From Dyadobacter alkalitolerans DSM 23607 (GTDB lineage Bacteria; Bacteroidota; Bacteroidia; Cytophagales; Spirosomataceae), in the NCBI RefSeq assembly GCF_000428845.1, contig NZ_AUAS01000008.1, positions 248,001 through 312,000 on the forward strand: DNA of 64,000 nt, written 5' to 3'. Below the pieces are notes generated by a model, which searched no databases, was not told the DNA's origin, and worked only from the letters and a program-made list of their open reading frames with translations. Below, one piece after another: positions 52,978-62,945 of this stretch. Numbering within the stretch: position 1 is the first letter of the stretch; every line of letters starts with the position of its first letter. Both the position numbers and the translations under genes were made by a program.

Positions 52978-54549
52978 ATGAGGATTTCGAAAAAAGTATT
53001 GTGGCTCGGAGCCATGTGTGTTGGATTTGGAAGTGCGCCGGCTATGGCAATAATTCCACAAGAGAAGTTAGCATTCGAGCAGGATACACTGGAGAAAATA
53101 GTTGCAGCAGAAGAAATGGCGATCCCCGCCTTGCCCGCTGTTGAAGAATTTGGGAACACACCGGCTATTCCGGAAGAACTGTTGAAAGAACGGTTCGCCA
53201 AACTGGAAAAATCCATTCCACTTACTTACCACAAAACTTCCCATGAGTTTGTAGAGTATTTCATTTATAGAAAGGCAGAATTCACTCAGACAATGATGGA
53301 GAAGATGCCGCTCTACTTTCCCATTTTTGAAAAAACACTAGCCAAGCACGGTTTGCCGACAGAGCTTAAATATCTGTCAATGATCGAGTCGGGGCTTAAC
53401 CCAACCGTGATCTCTCATGCAAGAGCAGGCGGTCTGTGGCAGTTCATGCCGGCGACCGGCCGTGAATTTGGTCTTTATCAGGACAAATACATCGACGAAC
53501 GCTTCGAGCCTGTGAAAGCAACCGAGGCTGCTTGTCGTTATCTGAAACAACTTTACAATATTTTTGGCGACTGGGAGCTTGCATTGGCTTCTTACAATAC
53601 AGGCCCAGGCAATGTGAAACGCGCGATGCGCCGCTCTCGCGGGACCACGTTCTGGACTATCTACAATGTTCTTCCCCGCGAAACCCGCTCATATGTTCCG
53701 CAATACGTTGCGATGAATTATATGATGAACTACGGCAACGACCATGGTATTTACCCGGCACAAACAGAGTTCCAGATCCCTAACGACACCATTCATATCA
53801 ATGGCTATATTGATTTGCTGGCATTCTGCAAGAACAGCAACATCAATTTTGATGACATTAAGAAATTAAACCCGCAAATCACCAAAACGTCCCTGCCGGA
53901 TCAGACAAGGGATTTTGTGCTGAAAGTGCCTAGCATGCAGTATACTTACCTGGTGAGCAACAGAAATTCAATTATGGATTCCTGCACCCGCAGATTGCTT
54001 CTGCAACCGAATGTAATGGTTGCAAAGCTGGATAGCACTGCATTGGACTCTATGGGTAAAAATCCTGCTTTTCCTTATGCCACAATGGTTAGCCAGCAAT
54101 CAACTTCGGAGTACGACGAAGATCTGGAGGAAGAGCATGACGAAATAGTTTTACAAAAGACACGTACAAAAAGAGCTACACACACCGTTAGAAGAGGAGA
54201 GAGTTTAAACTCGATCTCAAAAAAATACAGAGTGTCGGTTTCTGAGCTTAAAAAATGGAATCACTTACGCCGCACCAACATCGCCAGGGGTCAGCGTCTG
54301 GTGATTCTAAAAGAAGTGAAAGAGCCCGTTCGCGCTTCGAGAGTTGCAGCAAATTCGACTCCTGCGGTTAAAAAGGAAATTGTAAGAAATGACAGGCATA
54401 CTAAAAAGCGTTACCATACAGTTCAGAAAGGGGATACGCTCTGGATTATTTCACAACGTTACGGACTGGAAATAGGACAATTGAAAAAGAAAAACAGAAT
54501 CAGAGGAAATGCGATTAAACCAGGCCAAAAACTGATCGTTTCCAGCTAG
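52978..54549 (+). CDS. MltD-like lytic transglycosylase with LysM repeats
   Basis: Secreted murein hydrolase of 523 residues from ATG 52978. A signal peptide (ISKKVLWLGAMCVGFGSAPAMA) precedes a lytic transglycosylase domain: ELKYLSMIESGLNP with catalytic glutamate E137, AGGLWQFMPATG, and LASYNTGPGNVKRAM. Two C-terminal LysM modules bind peptidoglycan (HTVRRGESLNSISKKYRVS... and HTVQKGDTLWIISQRYGLE...). A further degenerate LysM-like segment may lie around residues 265-315. It cleaves glycan strands to 1,6-anhydro products. Located upstream of ruvA. Confidence 0.93.
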   Translation: MRISKKVLWLGAMCVGFGSAPAMAIIPQEKLAFEQDTLEKIVAAEEMAIPALPAVEEFGNTPAIPEELLKERFAKLEKSIPLTYHKTSHEFVEYFIYRKAEFTQTMMEKMPLYFPIFEKTLAKHGLPTELKYLSMIESGLNPTVISHARAGGLWQFMPATGREFGLYQDKYIDERFEPVKATEAACRYLKQLYNIFGDWELALASYNTGPGNVKRAMRRSRGTTFWTIYNVLPRETRSYVPQYVAMNYMMNYGNDHGIYPAQTEFQIPNDTIHINGYIDLLAFCKNSNINFDDIKKLNPQITKTSLPDQTRDFVLKVPSMQYTYLVSNRNSIMDSCTRRLLLQPNVMVAKLDSTALDSMGKNPAFPYATMVSQQSTSEYDEDLEEEHDEIVLQKTRTKRATHTVRRGESLNSISKKYRVSVSELKKWNHLRRTNIARGQRLVILKEVKEPVRASRVAANSTPAVKKEIVRNDRHTKKRYHTVQKGDTLWIISQRYGLEIGQLKKKNRIRGNAIKPGQKLIVSS

Positions 54550-54580
54550 TGAACAAGAGTCAATTACACATACTATTTAT

Positions 54581-55171
54581 ATGATTGCCTACGTTAACGG
54601 AACTGTAGTCTACAAAGATCCGGCTTATGCCATTATTGATGTAAACGGACTAGGCTATGAAGTTCGGATTTCATTACAAACCTATACTTCACTGCCTGAA
54701 CTGGGCGAGCGTTGCAAACTTGTAACGTACCTGAATATACGGGAAGACGCCCACATACTATACGGGTTTTGGGGAAGTGATGAGAAAAAGCTTTTCCTAG
54801 ACCTGATAGGCATTTCGGGTGTTGGGCCATCAACGGCCCTGGTTATGTTATCGTCGCTTTCTTCATCGGAAATACGACAAGGAATAATAGATGAAGACCT
54901 GCGATTGATCCAGTCGATTAAAGGCATCGGGTCCAAAACTGCTCAGCGCGTAATACTTGAATTAAGGGATAAAATTCGCAAGGAAGATCTGGTGTCTACC
55001 GGTCCGAGGACCATAGACAATCCTTCCGGCACTGTGAAAAGTGAGGCGCTTGCTGCACTGGTTACATTGGGAATTCCCAAAGCCACCGCAGAAAAAAGCC
55101 TTGACGCCATCATCAAGCGTGAAGGTCAGGCGGTCACCGTTGAGAATCTTATTAAGTTGGCACTTCGATAA
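54581..55171 (+). CDS. ruvA: Holliday junction branch-migration protein RuvA
   Basis: The 196-residue DNA-junction binding subunit works with RuvB. It has an N-terminal OB-fold (MIAYVNGTVVYKDPAYAIIDVNGLGYEVRI), two helix-hairpin-helix motifs (LIGISGVGPSTALVML; IKGIGSKTAQRVILEL with the preceding LIQS) and a C-terminal three-helix RuvB-binding domain (SEALAALVTLGIPKATAEKSLDAI). Complete. The order ruvA-sprA-gcvH recurs in Bacteroidota. Confidence 0.96.
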   Translation: MIAYVNGTVVYKDPAYAIIDVNGLGYEVRISLQTYTSLPELGERCKLVTYLNIREDAHILYGFWGSDEKKLFLDLIGISGVGPSTALVMLSSLSSSEIRQGIIDEDLRLIQSIKGIGSKTAQRVILELRDKIRKEDLVSTGPRTIDNPSGTVKSEALAALVTLGIPKATAEKSLDAIIKREGQAVTVENLIKLALR

Positions 55172-55269
55172 CCGAACTGTAATGATATTTGGTAAAAAAA
55201 TTTACGATAGTAAAGTCGTTTTGATGGATTTGATTGTAGCTGCAACCTTCTCTAAATAAGTATAATACC

Positions 55270-58200
55270 TTGTCATCAACGATTTACTCCTTTCTTTTTA
55301 AGGCATTAACCATATCAACAGGCGCTGTTCTGTTAGCGAATCTATCCGTTGATATGGACGAACCTTATTCCGGGCAGGCGCAGGACTGGGCAATTATTGC
55401 CGATACTGTAAGAGAAGATACTTCCAAAAAGAAAATTGATAGGTCTGGTAGTCAGCTTATTATGCGTTGGAAAGATTTCTATTCCAACCGCATTGCTGAA
55501 CCAAGGCCACGCTCCCCATTTTATCTCCGTGATCCGGCCAATGTCTCCATTCAACTGGACAGCGCTGGTAAAGTAGCCGTTTCCGAAAGCATCCAAACCC
55601 CGACTGGTAACTTCAATTACCGGGCACCGGAACGGATGGATCTTTCCACTTATGACAAAATTCAGGAGGACCGCGCATTCAAAAGTCTGCTGCGCGAATA
55701 TGCGGGACGGCAGGATGGGAAAAGTGCCATGGGGTCGCGGGGGCTTTTGCCTAAACTGGACATTCCGCCTGGCCTTTCCAAGTTGCTGGGAGATGATTTT
55801 ATCAACTTTAAGCCCACCGGTTTCGTGTCGCTGGATTTGGGCTTAATGCACCAGTTCCTGGATAACCCGGCCATCCCGATCCGGCAACGGAGGAATACGC
55901 AATTCATCTTTAATGAACAGATCAGCATTAATTTTGATGCAAGGTTGGGTGATCAGCTTGGTTTCCAGACGAACTTTGATACAAAGGCCAACTTCAATTT
56001 TGAGAATGCGATTAAGCTGAATTATAAGAACCCGGAAGAAAGTTTTATCCGGAAAATTGAAGCGGGTAACATCAACTGGGCCATTAACAGCCAGCTGATC
56101 CCCGGTGTTCAGAACCTTTTTGGTTTGAAAACGGACCTTCAATTCGGCCGGTTAAGCGCAACCGTTGTAGCTTCGCAGCAGAAATCCAGTAAAGAAAGAA
56201 TTGTTTTAAGAGGAGGGGCGCAAAGCAGGGATTTTGAGTTGCGTGCCGATACTTACGATGAAAACCGAAATTTCTTCCTATCCCAATATTTCAGGAATAT
56301 TTACGAGAGCTCGTTGAAGAACACGCCGACCATTACATCGGGCGTGACGGTTACGCGTATGGAGGTGTATGTTACAAACCGCACCACCACAACGGAATCG
56401 CTCAGAAACGTTGTCGGTTTCGCGGATTTAGGCGAACCTGCTCCTTATAAGTCGGCGAATCCAAGTTTACAGCCGATCCGTTCTACTTCGCCTGCTGATA
56501 ATGCTGCTAATGGGCTTTATAAATCATTGACAGCTAATGAGTCGTTCCGGCAGGTTGATAATACAAATAGTGCGATTACAAGCCTGGGACTGGAAAAAGC
56601 GGTCGATTATGAGTTGCTGAGAGGAGCCAAAAGGCTGATCGCTGATCGTGACTATACATTTCACCCACAGCTTGGTTACATTTCCTTGACCAATGCCCTT
56701 AGAAACGACGAAGTGCTGGCCGTTTCTTACGAATACACATTGAATGGAAGAGCATTTAAAGTGGGTGAGCTGACCGAGGATTATCAGGCACGCCGGGATA
56801 ATGAGGTGATTGCATTAAAACTGCTGAAATCATCCACGATCAGGAACAACACAAAGCTTCCTATGTGGAACCTGATGATGAAAAATATTTATGCCCTGGG
56901 AACCAGCCAGATGGATAAGCAGGGTTTCCAGTTACGGATCATTTATAAGGATGATCAAACCGGAATTGATAACCCAAACTTGCAGGAAAGCAGCATTGCC
57001 AACATTCCATTGATCCGCTTAATGGGCCTCGACAGGCTGAACCCGGTTAATGATCTGCAACCCGACGGAAACTTCGATTTTGTGGACGGGATTACGGTGG
57101 ATAGTAAATCAGGCCGCATTATCTTCCCGGTTTTGGAGCCGTTTGGAAGCAATCTGTCCAAGAAATTCGGTGCCGGTGAAGAGCAGTTCAGGAACAAATA
57201 TGTTTTCGGTGAGCTGTATTCCACGACTATGATCGATGCGCAGCAGGTTTCTGAGCGTAATAAATTCTTCATTAAAGGTTCGTATCAATCCAGCGGTGGC
57301 GCAGAAGTCCAGCTTCCGTTCGGTGTTCTGGAAACTTCGGTTACCGTCACTTCCGGCGGCGTGCCTCTTTCACCTGGCTCAGATTACATTGTTGAAGCAC
57401 AAATCGGCCGGGTCCGTATCCTTAATGGCAGCGTAATGAACTCGGGCAGGGAAATCGTTATTGAATACGAACGGCCCGACATGTTCCAGAACCAGATCCG
57501 GTCCTTGCTGGGAACGCGCCTGGATTACGTCGTAAGCCGCGATATGAGCATTGGCGCCACAATTATGAAATACAGGGAACGTCCTGCTGGTTTCTTAACG
57601 AGGGTGTCCATCGGAAATGAACCGGTTAACAATACAATGCTCGGTTTTGATATTAATTTCAGAAAAGACGTGCCTTTCCTGACCAAATGGCTGGATGCAT
57701 TGCCGTTGATCCAGACCAAAGAAATGTCGAGCATTCAGTTCAAGGGTGAATTTGCAAAAATTCTTCCCGGTGTTTCGAAAGATGTCAATAACCGTTCGCT
57801 GGTGGACGATTTTGAAGCGACCAGAACCATTTACGACCTTTCAAGGCAACCACAAAAATGGCGGCTGGCAGGTGTTCCGCCAAAGTTCAGGCAGGGAACG
57901 GATGGTAAGACATTGGATTATGCTTACAGGCGCGCGAAAATCTCTGCTTATACGGTGGACAATATATTTGGCGGTGCGCAAGGGCTGGGCGGTGGATATG
58001 ATCCGCCGGGCAACTTGGACGACCAGGATCGAACCTACTATTACGAAAGACTTTATTTGCCAAATGAAATTTTCCCGCGTCGTGCGATTGCCGGACTGGT
58101 ATCTTATCCGCAAAATGTCCTCGACATTGCTTATTATCCAAGCGAGCGCGGCATGTACAACTACAATGTTGACCTGTTGCCTAATGGTCGTTTGAAAAAC

Positions 58201-61200
58201 CCAAGACAAAACTTCGGCGCGATCAGCAGAGCGATCACTTCGGATAACGACTTTGATAATGCGAACATTGAAAGCATCGAATTCTGGATGCTGGACCCAT
58301 TTATTAACAATGAACTGGGGAAAGTTCGGGATGGGAGCGGAGATGAAAAACCCAACACAACGGGTGGGAAACTGGTTTTCAACTTAGGTGATATTTCAGA
58401 AGATGTTATTCCTGACGAGCGTTACAATTTTGAGAACGGGCTTCCTATTGTGCCCAAACAAGTTGGCGTGAATGTTGATTCTACGGCCTGGGGTTACGTA
58501 ACGAAGTCGCAATATCTGATTAATGCATTCAGCAACGAATCCGGTGCGCGTGAGCGGCAGGATGTGGGTTTGGATGGGTTGAATAATGAAGAGGAGCGTC
58601 GTTTTTTCAAAGGATTCATCGATCGTTTGCCCGCTAACCTGACCACCCAAGCACGCGAGCAGATTTTGGGCGACCCTTCCGGGGACGATTTCCAGTTTTT
58701 CCTGGGAGCAAGCCTGGATAGTGCCAATTTAAAAGTTCTGCAGCGTTACAAGAATTACATTGGCATGGAGAACAACTCTCCCGAAAGCCTTGGCAGAAAC
58801 GCCGATGTGACGCCCGCTTCAACCAATGTGCCCGACGGAGAGGATATGAACGTCGACAACACGATCAATGACAACGAGTCTTATTACGAATACGAAATTG
58901 ACCTGAAACCGAACCAGCTGGCGGTTGGTAATGGATACATTGTTGATAAAACGGTTAACACGGCCGATCAGCAAACCTGGTATCTCTTCCGGGTTCCTAT
59001 TAAGGAGTTTTCGGGGGTGATAGGCAACATGAACGGCTTTAAGTCCATCCGTTTTATGCGTATGTATCTGACTGATTTCCAACAGCCTGTTGTATTGCGT
59101 TTTGCGCAGTTGCAAATGGTTGGTCAGCAATACAGAAAATACACGGCCAACCTGGACGCGCCTGGCTTACAGGAAGTTCCTGAGCCTTATGATGCAAAGT
59201 TCACGGTCGGAACGGTTAGCATTGAAGAAAATGGTCAAGAGCAGGAAAACAGCACAAATAAATACGTTTACGAAATTCCACCAACATGGACACGCGATCG
59301 TGATAACACACAGCGTCCTCCGCTTTTGCTGAATGAGCAGTCGATGAGCTTGTGTGTAACAGACCTACGCGATGGTGATTCCAGAGCGGTTTTCAAAAAT
59401 GTGAACCTGGATTTATTGTTCCGCAAAAGACTGCGTATGTATGTCCACATGCAGAATGAGCAGAGCGAAGATCGCATGGTGGGTGCATTCATGCGGATTG
59501 GAACAGACCTTACTCAAAATTACTACGAAATAGACCTTTCCAGTCTAAAAGCAACATTGCCGGGTCAGGCACTTGATCATGAAGTTTGGCCGGAAGAGAA
59601 TGAACTGAACATTGCCCTGGCCGATCTGATCGAAGCCAAAGCACAACGCAACCGCCAGCTGGACAAAAACCTGAGCGTGCCTTACACGATCACTACAGCA
59701 GACGGCAGATACAAATTGACTGTGGTCGGTAACCCGGATCTAAGTTCGGTGCGCGTCATGATGATCGGGATGCGCAATCCGAAATCCCAGGACGAACGCC
59801 CGAAAAGCTTCTGTATTTGGGTGGATGAAATGCACGTGGAGGGCTTTGACGACACAGGCGGCGTTGCGGCCATTGCGCAATTGAATGCGAAACTGGCGGA
59901 TTTTGCAACATTAACTGCTTCCGGAAGGCTGGAAACGTTCGGTTTTGGAAGCGTGCAGCAGCGCATTGGAGAGCGTTCCCGTAATTTCACCACAGAATAT
60001 GGCGTGTCTACGAACGTGGCATTAGATAAACTGCTGCCCGCAAGCTGGGGTTTCAGCATTCCGCTGTTCCTGAGCTATGACCGGCGCAATGTAAAGCCGC
60101 ATTTCAATCCGCTCGACCCGGATACGCCGCTCGAAACTTCGCTGGGAAATTTGCAATCGGATGAAGAACGGGATGGTTACCGGCGTATGGTGGAGGAAAA
60201 TGCCATCAAACGGGGGATTAATTTTTCTAATGTCAGGAAGATCAAGACCAAGCCCGGAGCACGGAATCACTTCTATGATTTTGAGAACTTCTCGTTTACC
60301 TATGCATTCAGTGATGACAAGCGGCGGAACATTCTTACCCAGGAATATGCGCAACGCAATTACCGTGGTGGCATTTCTTACGTGTACAGCAGTCAGCCGA
60401 AGCCTATGGAGCCATTCAAAAACTGGAAAGCGACCAGCCGCTGGGCTGATATCATCAAAGATGTAAACCTGACATTGCTGCCTAACATGGTCTCTATCCG
60501 TACAGATGTTGACCGCCGGTTCCTGAAAACACAGCTTCGGAATGCGGATCTGACGACGGACGGCATTCAGCCTTTGTATGAAAAATATTTCTGGTTCAAC
60601 CGCTATTATGACCTGAGCTGGAACCTGACCCCGAATATGACATTGAGCTACAACTCAACGGCCAACTCCATCATCGACGAGCCGATGGGCGACATCAACT
60701 CTGCTGAGAAAAAAGACTCGCTCTGGACCAATTTCAAGAAACTGGGTAGGATGAAGAATTTTGACCAGAAGATTGACCTTACTTATCGCTTGCCATTGGA
60801 TAAAATTCCGCTTCTGGACTGGATGACAGCCGATTACAAACACTCGGTTGCCTATCAATACCAAGCCAATGCATTTGGATTAAAAGACACATTAGGCTTA
60901 CCATTCGGGGACATTATCCGTAACAGCAAAGACCGAGGAGTTACCGGTAAGGTGGATTTTGTGCTGCTTTATAACAAACTGCGCTATTTGAAATTTGCCA
61001 ACACACCTTCGGCGGGACGCAAAAATTTTGCAAGAAGTCCCGGTGACATTGAGGAAATCGATATGCGTACGACGGACATTCTGAAAAGCGTGACGCGTGC
61101 TTTAATGACCGTTCGGGGGATTAATGTGAGTTATTCGATTCAGGAAACAACGGCGCTTCCGGGGTACTTGCGTGCACCGAGCTATTTTGGAATAGATAAC

Positions 61201-62433
61201 ACCAATGCACCCGGGCTGCCATTTGTCCTTGGACAGCAAGACCGGAATTTCCAGATTAAGGCGGCTGAAAAAGGCTGGATCACGAAAAGTGAGCAGCAGA
61301 ATATGCCTTTCCAGCAAACTATTGCAAAGAACTTCTCCGCCAACACCACATTGGAACCATTCAAGGATTTCAGGCTGATCGTTGAAGCGCGGCTCACGCG
61401 GCAGGATGCGTACCAGGAGTTTTACCGGCCCGATGCATCAGGTAACTTTGTGTCGCAAAGCCCGCTGCGGAATGGACAGTTCAGTATGTCTTTCTTGTCA
61501 TTCAGAACGGCTTTTGCTAAAATGAAACGCGATAATTCTTCTCCTGTTTTTGATAAATTCAGAGCTTACCGTGCTATTTTGAGGGATCGTCTGAATGCAG
61601 AAAACCAGAGTGGCGGAGAGTATAATGAAACTTCACAGGACGTTTTGATTTCGTCATTCTTTGCAGCTTATACAGGCAAGGATCCGCAGACCGTGCGGAC
61701 AAACCCGTTCCTGAAATTCCCGATGCCCAACTGGGATCTAAGTTACAATGGCCTTTCGCAGCTTGCGGGCTTTAAGCGACTTTTCAGCTCGTTCACTTTG
61801 CGGCATAAATACATGTCGCAGTACAGCGTTGGAAACTTTACATCTTCGCTGGATTATGAGGCACTTTATGTGAACCTGTCGGTAACGGGTTATCCTCTTT
61901 CACAAAGATTGAATGAGCTCGGACAATACATTCCGGTGTTTTCGATGAGCACGATCACATTGTCGGAGAAGTTCCAGCCACTTGTCGGGGTTGAATTCAG
62001 GACGCAGAGCAGGGTTACCGCCCGGATCGAATACAACCGGGACCGCACCATTGCATTAAACCTGTCCAATTCGCAGATGGCGGAACTGTTCAACCAGGAT
62101 GTGACGGTGAACATTGGTTTTACCAAAAACAATGTGGCCATCCCGTTCAAGATCAATGGCGTCAAGAAGAAACTGAAGAATGATATGACGATGCAGCTGG
62201 GCCTTACTTTCCGCGATACGAGGTCCATACAGCGGAAGTTTGACGGTGAGAACATCCCCATTGCCGGTAACATCAACTTCCAGCTCCGCCCGACCGTTAA
62301 TTACATGGTTAACAATCGTTTGAGCGTGCAGTTTTATTTCGACAGGACATTTAACGATCCATTGGTTTCCAATTCCTTTTACCGGGCAAGCACGTCCGGC
62401 GGTGTGCAGTTGAAATTCAATTTGGCTGAATAA
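55270..62433 (+). CDS. sprA: T9SS outer-membrane translocon protein SprA (Sov)
   Basis: The 2387-residue protein is the giant barrel of the type IX secretion system, through which CTD-bearing proteins and gliding adhesins cross the outer membrane. Size matches SprA of other gliding Bacteroidota. After an N-terminal hydrophobic signal (IYSFLFKALTISTGAVLLANL) come long beta-rich stretches with repeated motifs such as RIIFPVLEPFGS, NNRSLVDDFEATRT, SIEFWMLDPF and IRFMRMYLT, and a C-terminal barrel end VQLKFNLAE. Only TTG 55270 offers an N-terminal start with the signal; the first ATG (55351) would remove it. It lies between ruvA and gcvH, the conserved setting. Confidence 0.95.
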   Translation: MSSTIYSFLFKALTISTGAVLLANLSVDMDEPYSGQAQDWAIIADTVREDTSKKKIDRSGSQLIMRWKDFYSNRIAEPRPRSPFYLRDPANVSIQLDSAGKVAVSESIQTPTGNFNYRAPERMDLSTYDKIQEDRAFKSLLREYAGRQDGKSAMGSRGLLPKLDIPPGLSKLLGDDFINFKPTGFVSLDLGLMHQFLDNPAIPIRQRRNTQFIFNEQISINFDARLGDQLGFQTNFDTKANFNFENAIKLNYKNPEESFIRKIEAGNINWAINSQLIPGVQNLFGLKTDLQFGRLSATVVASQQKSSKERIVLRGGAQSRDFELRADTYDENRNFFLSQYFRNIYESSLKNTPTITSGVTVTRMEVYVTNRTTTTESLRNVVGFADLGEPAPYKSANPSLQPIRSTSPADNAANGLYKSLTANESFRQVDNTNSAITSLGLEKAVDYELLRGAKRLIADRDYTFHPQLGYISLTNALRNDEVLAVSYEYTLNGRAFKVGELTEDYQARRDNEVIALKLLKSSTIRNNTKLPMWNLMMKNIYALGTSQMDKQGFQLRIIYKDDQTGIDNPNLQESSIANIPLIRLMGLDRLNPVNDLQPDGNFDFVDGITVDSKSGRIIFPVLEPFGSNLSKKFGAGEEQFRNKYVFGELYSTTMIDAQQVSERNKFFIKGSYQSSGGAEVQLPFGVLETSVTVTSGGVPLSPGSDYIVEAQIGRVRILNGSVMNSGREIVIEYERPDMFQNQIRSLLGTRLDYVVSRDMSIGATIMKYRERPAGFLTRVSIGNEPVNNTMLGFDINFRKDVPFLTKWLDALPLIQTKEMSSIQFKGEFAKILPGVSKDVNNRSLVDDFEATRTIYDLSRQPQKWRLAGVPPKFRQGTDGKTLDYAYRRAKISAYTVDNIFGGAQGLGGGYDPPGNLDDQDRTYYYERLYLPNEIFPRRAIAGLVSYPQNVLDIAYYPSERGMYNYNVDLLPNGRLKNPRQNFGAISRAITSDNDFDNANIESIEFWMLDPFINNELGKVRDGSGDEKPNTTGGKLVFNLGDISEDVIPDERYNFENGLPIVPKQVGVNVDSTAWGYVTKSQYLINAFSNESGARERQDVGLDGLNNEEERRFFKGFIDRLPANLTTQAREQILGDPSGDDFQFFLGASLDSANLKVLQRYKNYIGMENNSPESLGRNADVTPASTNVPDGEDMNVDNTINDNESYYEYEIDLKPNQLAVGNGYIVDKTVNTADQQTWYLFRVPIKEFSGVIGNMNGFKSIRFMRMYLTDFQQPVVLRFAQLQMVGQQYRKYTANLDAPGLQEVPEPYDAKFTVGTVSIEENGQEQENSTNKYVYEIPPTWTRDRDNTQRPPLLLNEQSMSLCVTDLRDGDSRAVFKNVNLDLLFRKRLRMYVHMQNEQSEDRMVGAFMRIGTDLTQNYYEIDLSSLKATLPGQALDHEVWPEENELNIALADLIEAKAQRNRQLDKNLSVPYTITTADGRYKLTVVGNPDLSSVRVMMIGMRNPKSQDERPKSFCIWVDEMHVEGFDDTGGVAAIAQLNAKLADFATLTASGRLETFGFGSVQQRIGERSRNFTTEYGVSTNVALDKLLPASWGFSIPLFLSYDRRNVKPHFNPLDPDTPLETSLGNLQSDEERDGYRRMVEENAIKRGINFSNVRKIKTKPGARNHFYDFENFSFTYAFSDDKRRNILTQEYAQRNYRGGISYVYSSQPKPMEPFKNWKATSRWADIIKDVNLTLLPNMVSIRTDVDRRFLKTQLRNADLTTDGIQPLYEKYFWFNRYYDLSWNLTPNMTLSYNSTANSIIDEPMGDINSAEKKDSLWTNFKKLGRMKNFDQKIDLTYRLPLDKIPLLDWMTADYKHSVAYQYQANAFGLKDTLGLPFGDIIRNSKDRGVTGKVDFVLLYNKLRYLKFANTPSAGRKNFARSPGDIEEIDMRTTDILKSVTRALMTVRGINVSYSIQETTALPGYLRAPSYFGIDNTNAPGLPFVLGQQDRNFQIKAAEKGWITKSEQQNMPFQQTIAKNFSANTTLEPFKDFRLIVEARLTRQDAYQEFYRPDASGNFVSQSPLRNGQFSMSFLSFRTAFAKMKRDNSSPVFDKFRAYRAILRDRLNAENQSGGEYNETSQDVLISSFFAAYTGKDPQTVRTNPFLKFPMPNWDLSYNGLSQLAGFKRLFSSFTLRHKYMSQYSVGNFTSSLDYEALYVNLSVTGYPLSQRLNELGQYIPVFSMSTITLSEKFQPLVGVEFRTQSRVTARIEYNRDRTIALNLSNSQMAELFNQDVTVNIGFTKNNVAIPFKINGVKKKLKNDMTMQLGLTFRDTRSIQRKFDGENIPIAGNINFQLRPTVNYMVNNRLSVQFYFDRTFNDPLVSNSFYRASTSGGVQLKFNLAE

Positions 62434-62441
62434 CTTTTTGA

Positions 62442-62473
62442 TTTGGAAAATACGACCGACATCCTGTAATTTG
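62442..62473 (+). promoter_or_regulatory. Candidate promoter of gcvH
   Basis: TTTG (62442-62445), 21 bases, then TAATTTG (62467-62473), one base shorter than the TAnnTTTG consensus. It lies between the sprA stop and the gcvH start. Confidence 0.5.
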
Positions 62474-62510
62474 CGTTACTAAAGATGTTTACAACTTACC
62501 TGATTAAACC

Positions 62511-62891
62511 ATGAATTTCCCGTCAGAACTTAAGTATACAGAGGATCACGAATGGATTCGCATCGATGGCGATACAGCGACCATTGGCATTACGGACCAT
62601 GCGCAGAATGAATTGGGTGACATTGTGTACGTCGATATCAACACGGTGGGAGATGCAGTGGGAAAAGGCGAGGTTTTTGGGTCAGTTGAAGCGGTTAAGA
62701 CGGTTTCTGACTTATTTATCCCCGTTGCGGGAACAGTGCTGGAAGTGAATGAAGAATTGGATGGCGAGCCTGAGCTTGTTAATACGGATCCTTATGGTCG
62801 TGGCTGGATGGTGAAAATTAGTCTGACCAATCCCGACGATCAGGAAGGTTTAATGTCCGCCGAAGAATACGAAAAGTTTATAGGTGCCTGA
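62511..62891 (+). CDS. gcvH: Glycine cleavage system H protein
   Basis: The 126-residue lipoyl carrier shuttles the aminomethyl group between the P, T and L proteins. It has [34 protein letters not shown] at the N terminus, the lipoylation site [10 protein letters not shown] (K63) and [10 protein letters not shown] near the end. Complete and typical. It is followed by a strong terminator. The P/T/L genes are not in the window. Confidence 0.97.
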   Translation: MNFPSELKYTEDHEWIRIDGDTATIGITDHAQNELGDIVYVDINTVGDAVGKGEVFGSVEAVKTVSDLFIPVAGTVLEVNEELDGEPELVNTDPYGRGWMVKISLTNPDDQEGLMSAEEYEKFIGA

Positions 62892-62902
62892 TATTAAGGT
62901 TG

Positions 62903-62928
62903 AAGCTCCGTTTTGGAGCTTTTTTTTT
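62903..62928 (+). terminator. Rho-independent terminator of gcvH
   Basis: The 7-bp stem AAGCTCC / GGAGCTT with a GTTTT loop (62903-62921) is followed by a T-run. Confidence 0.85.
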
Positions 62929-62945
62929 GTTTTGAATACTCAAAT

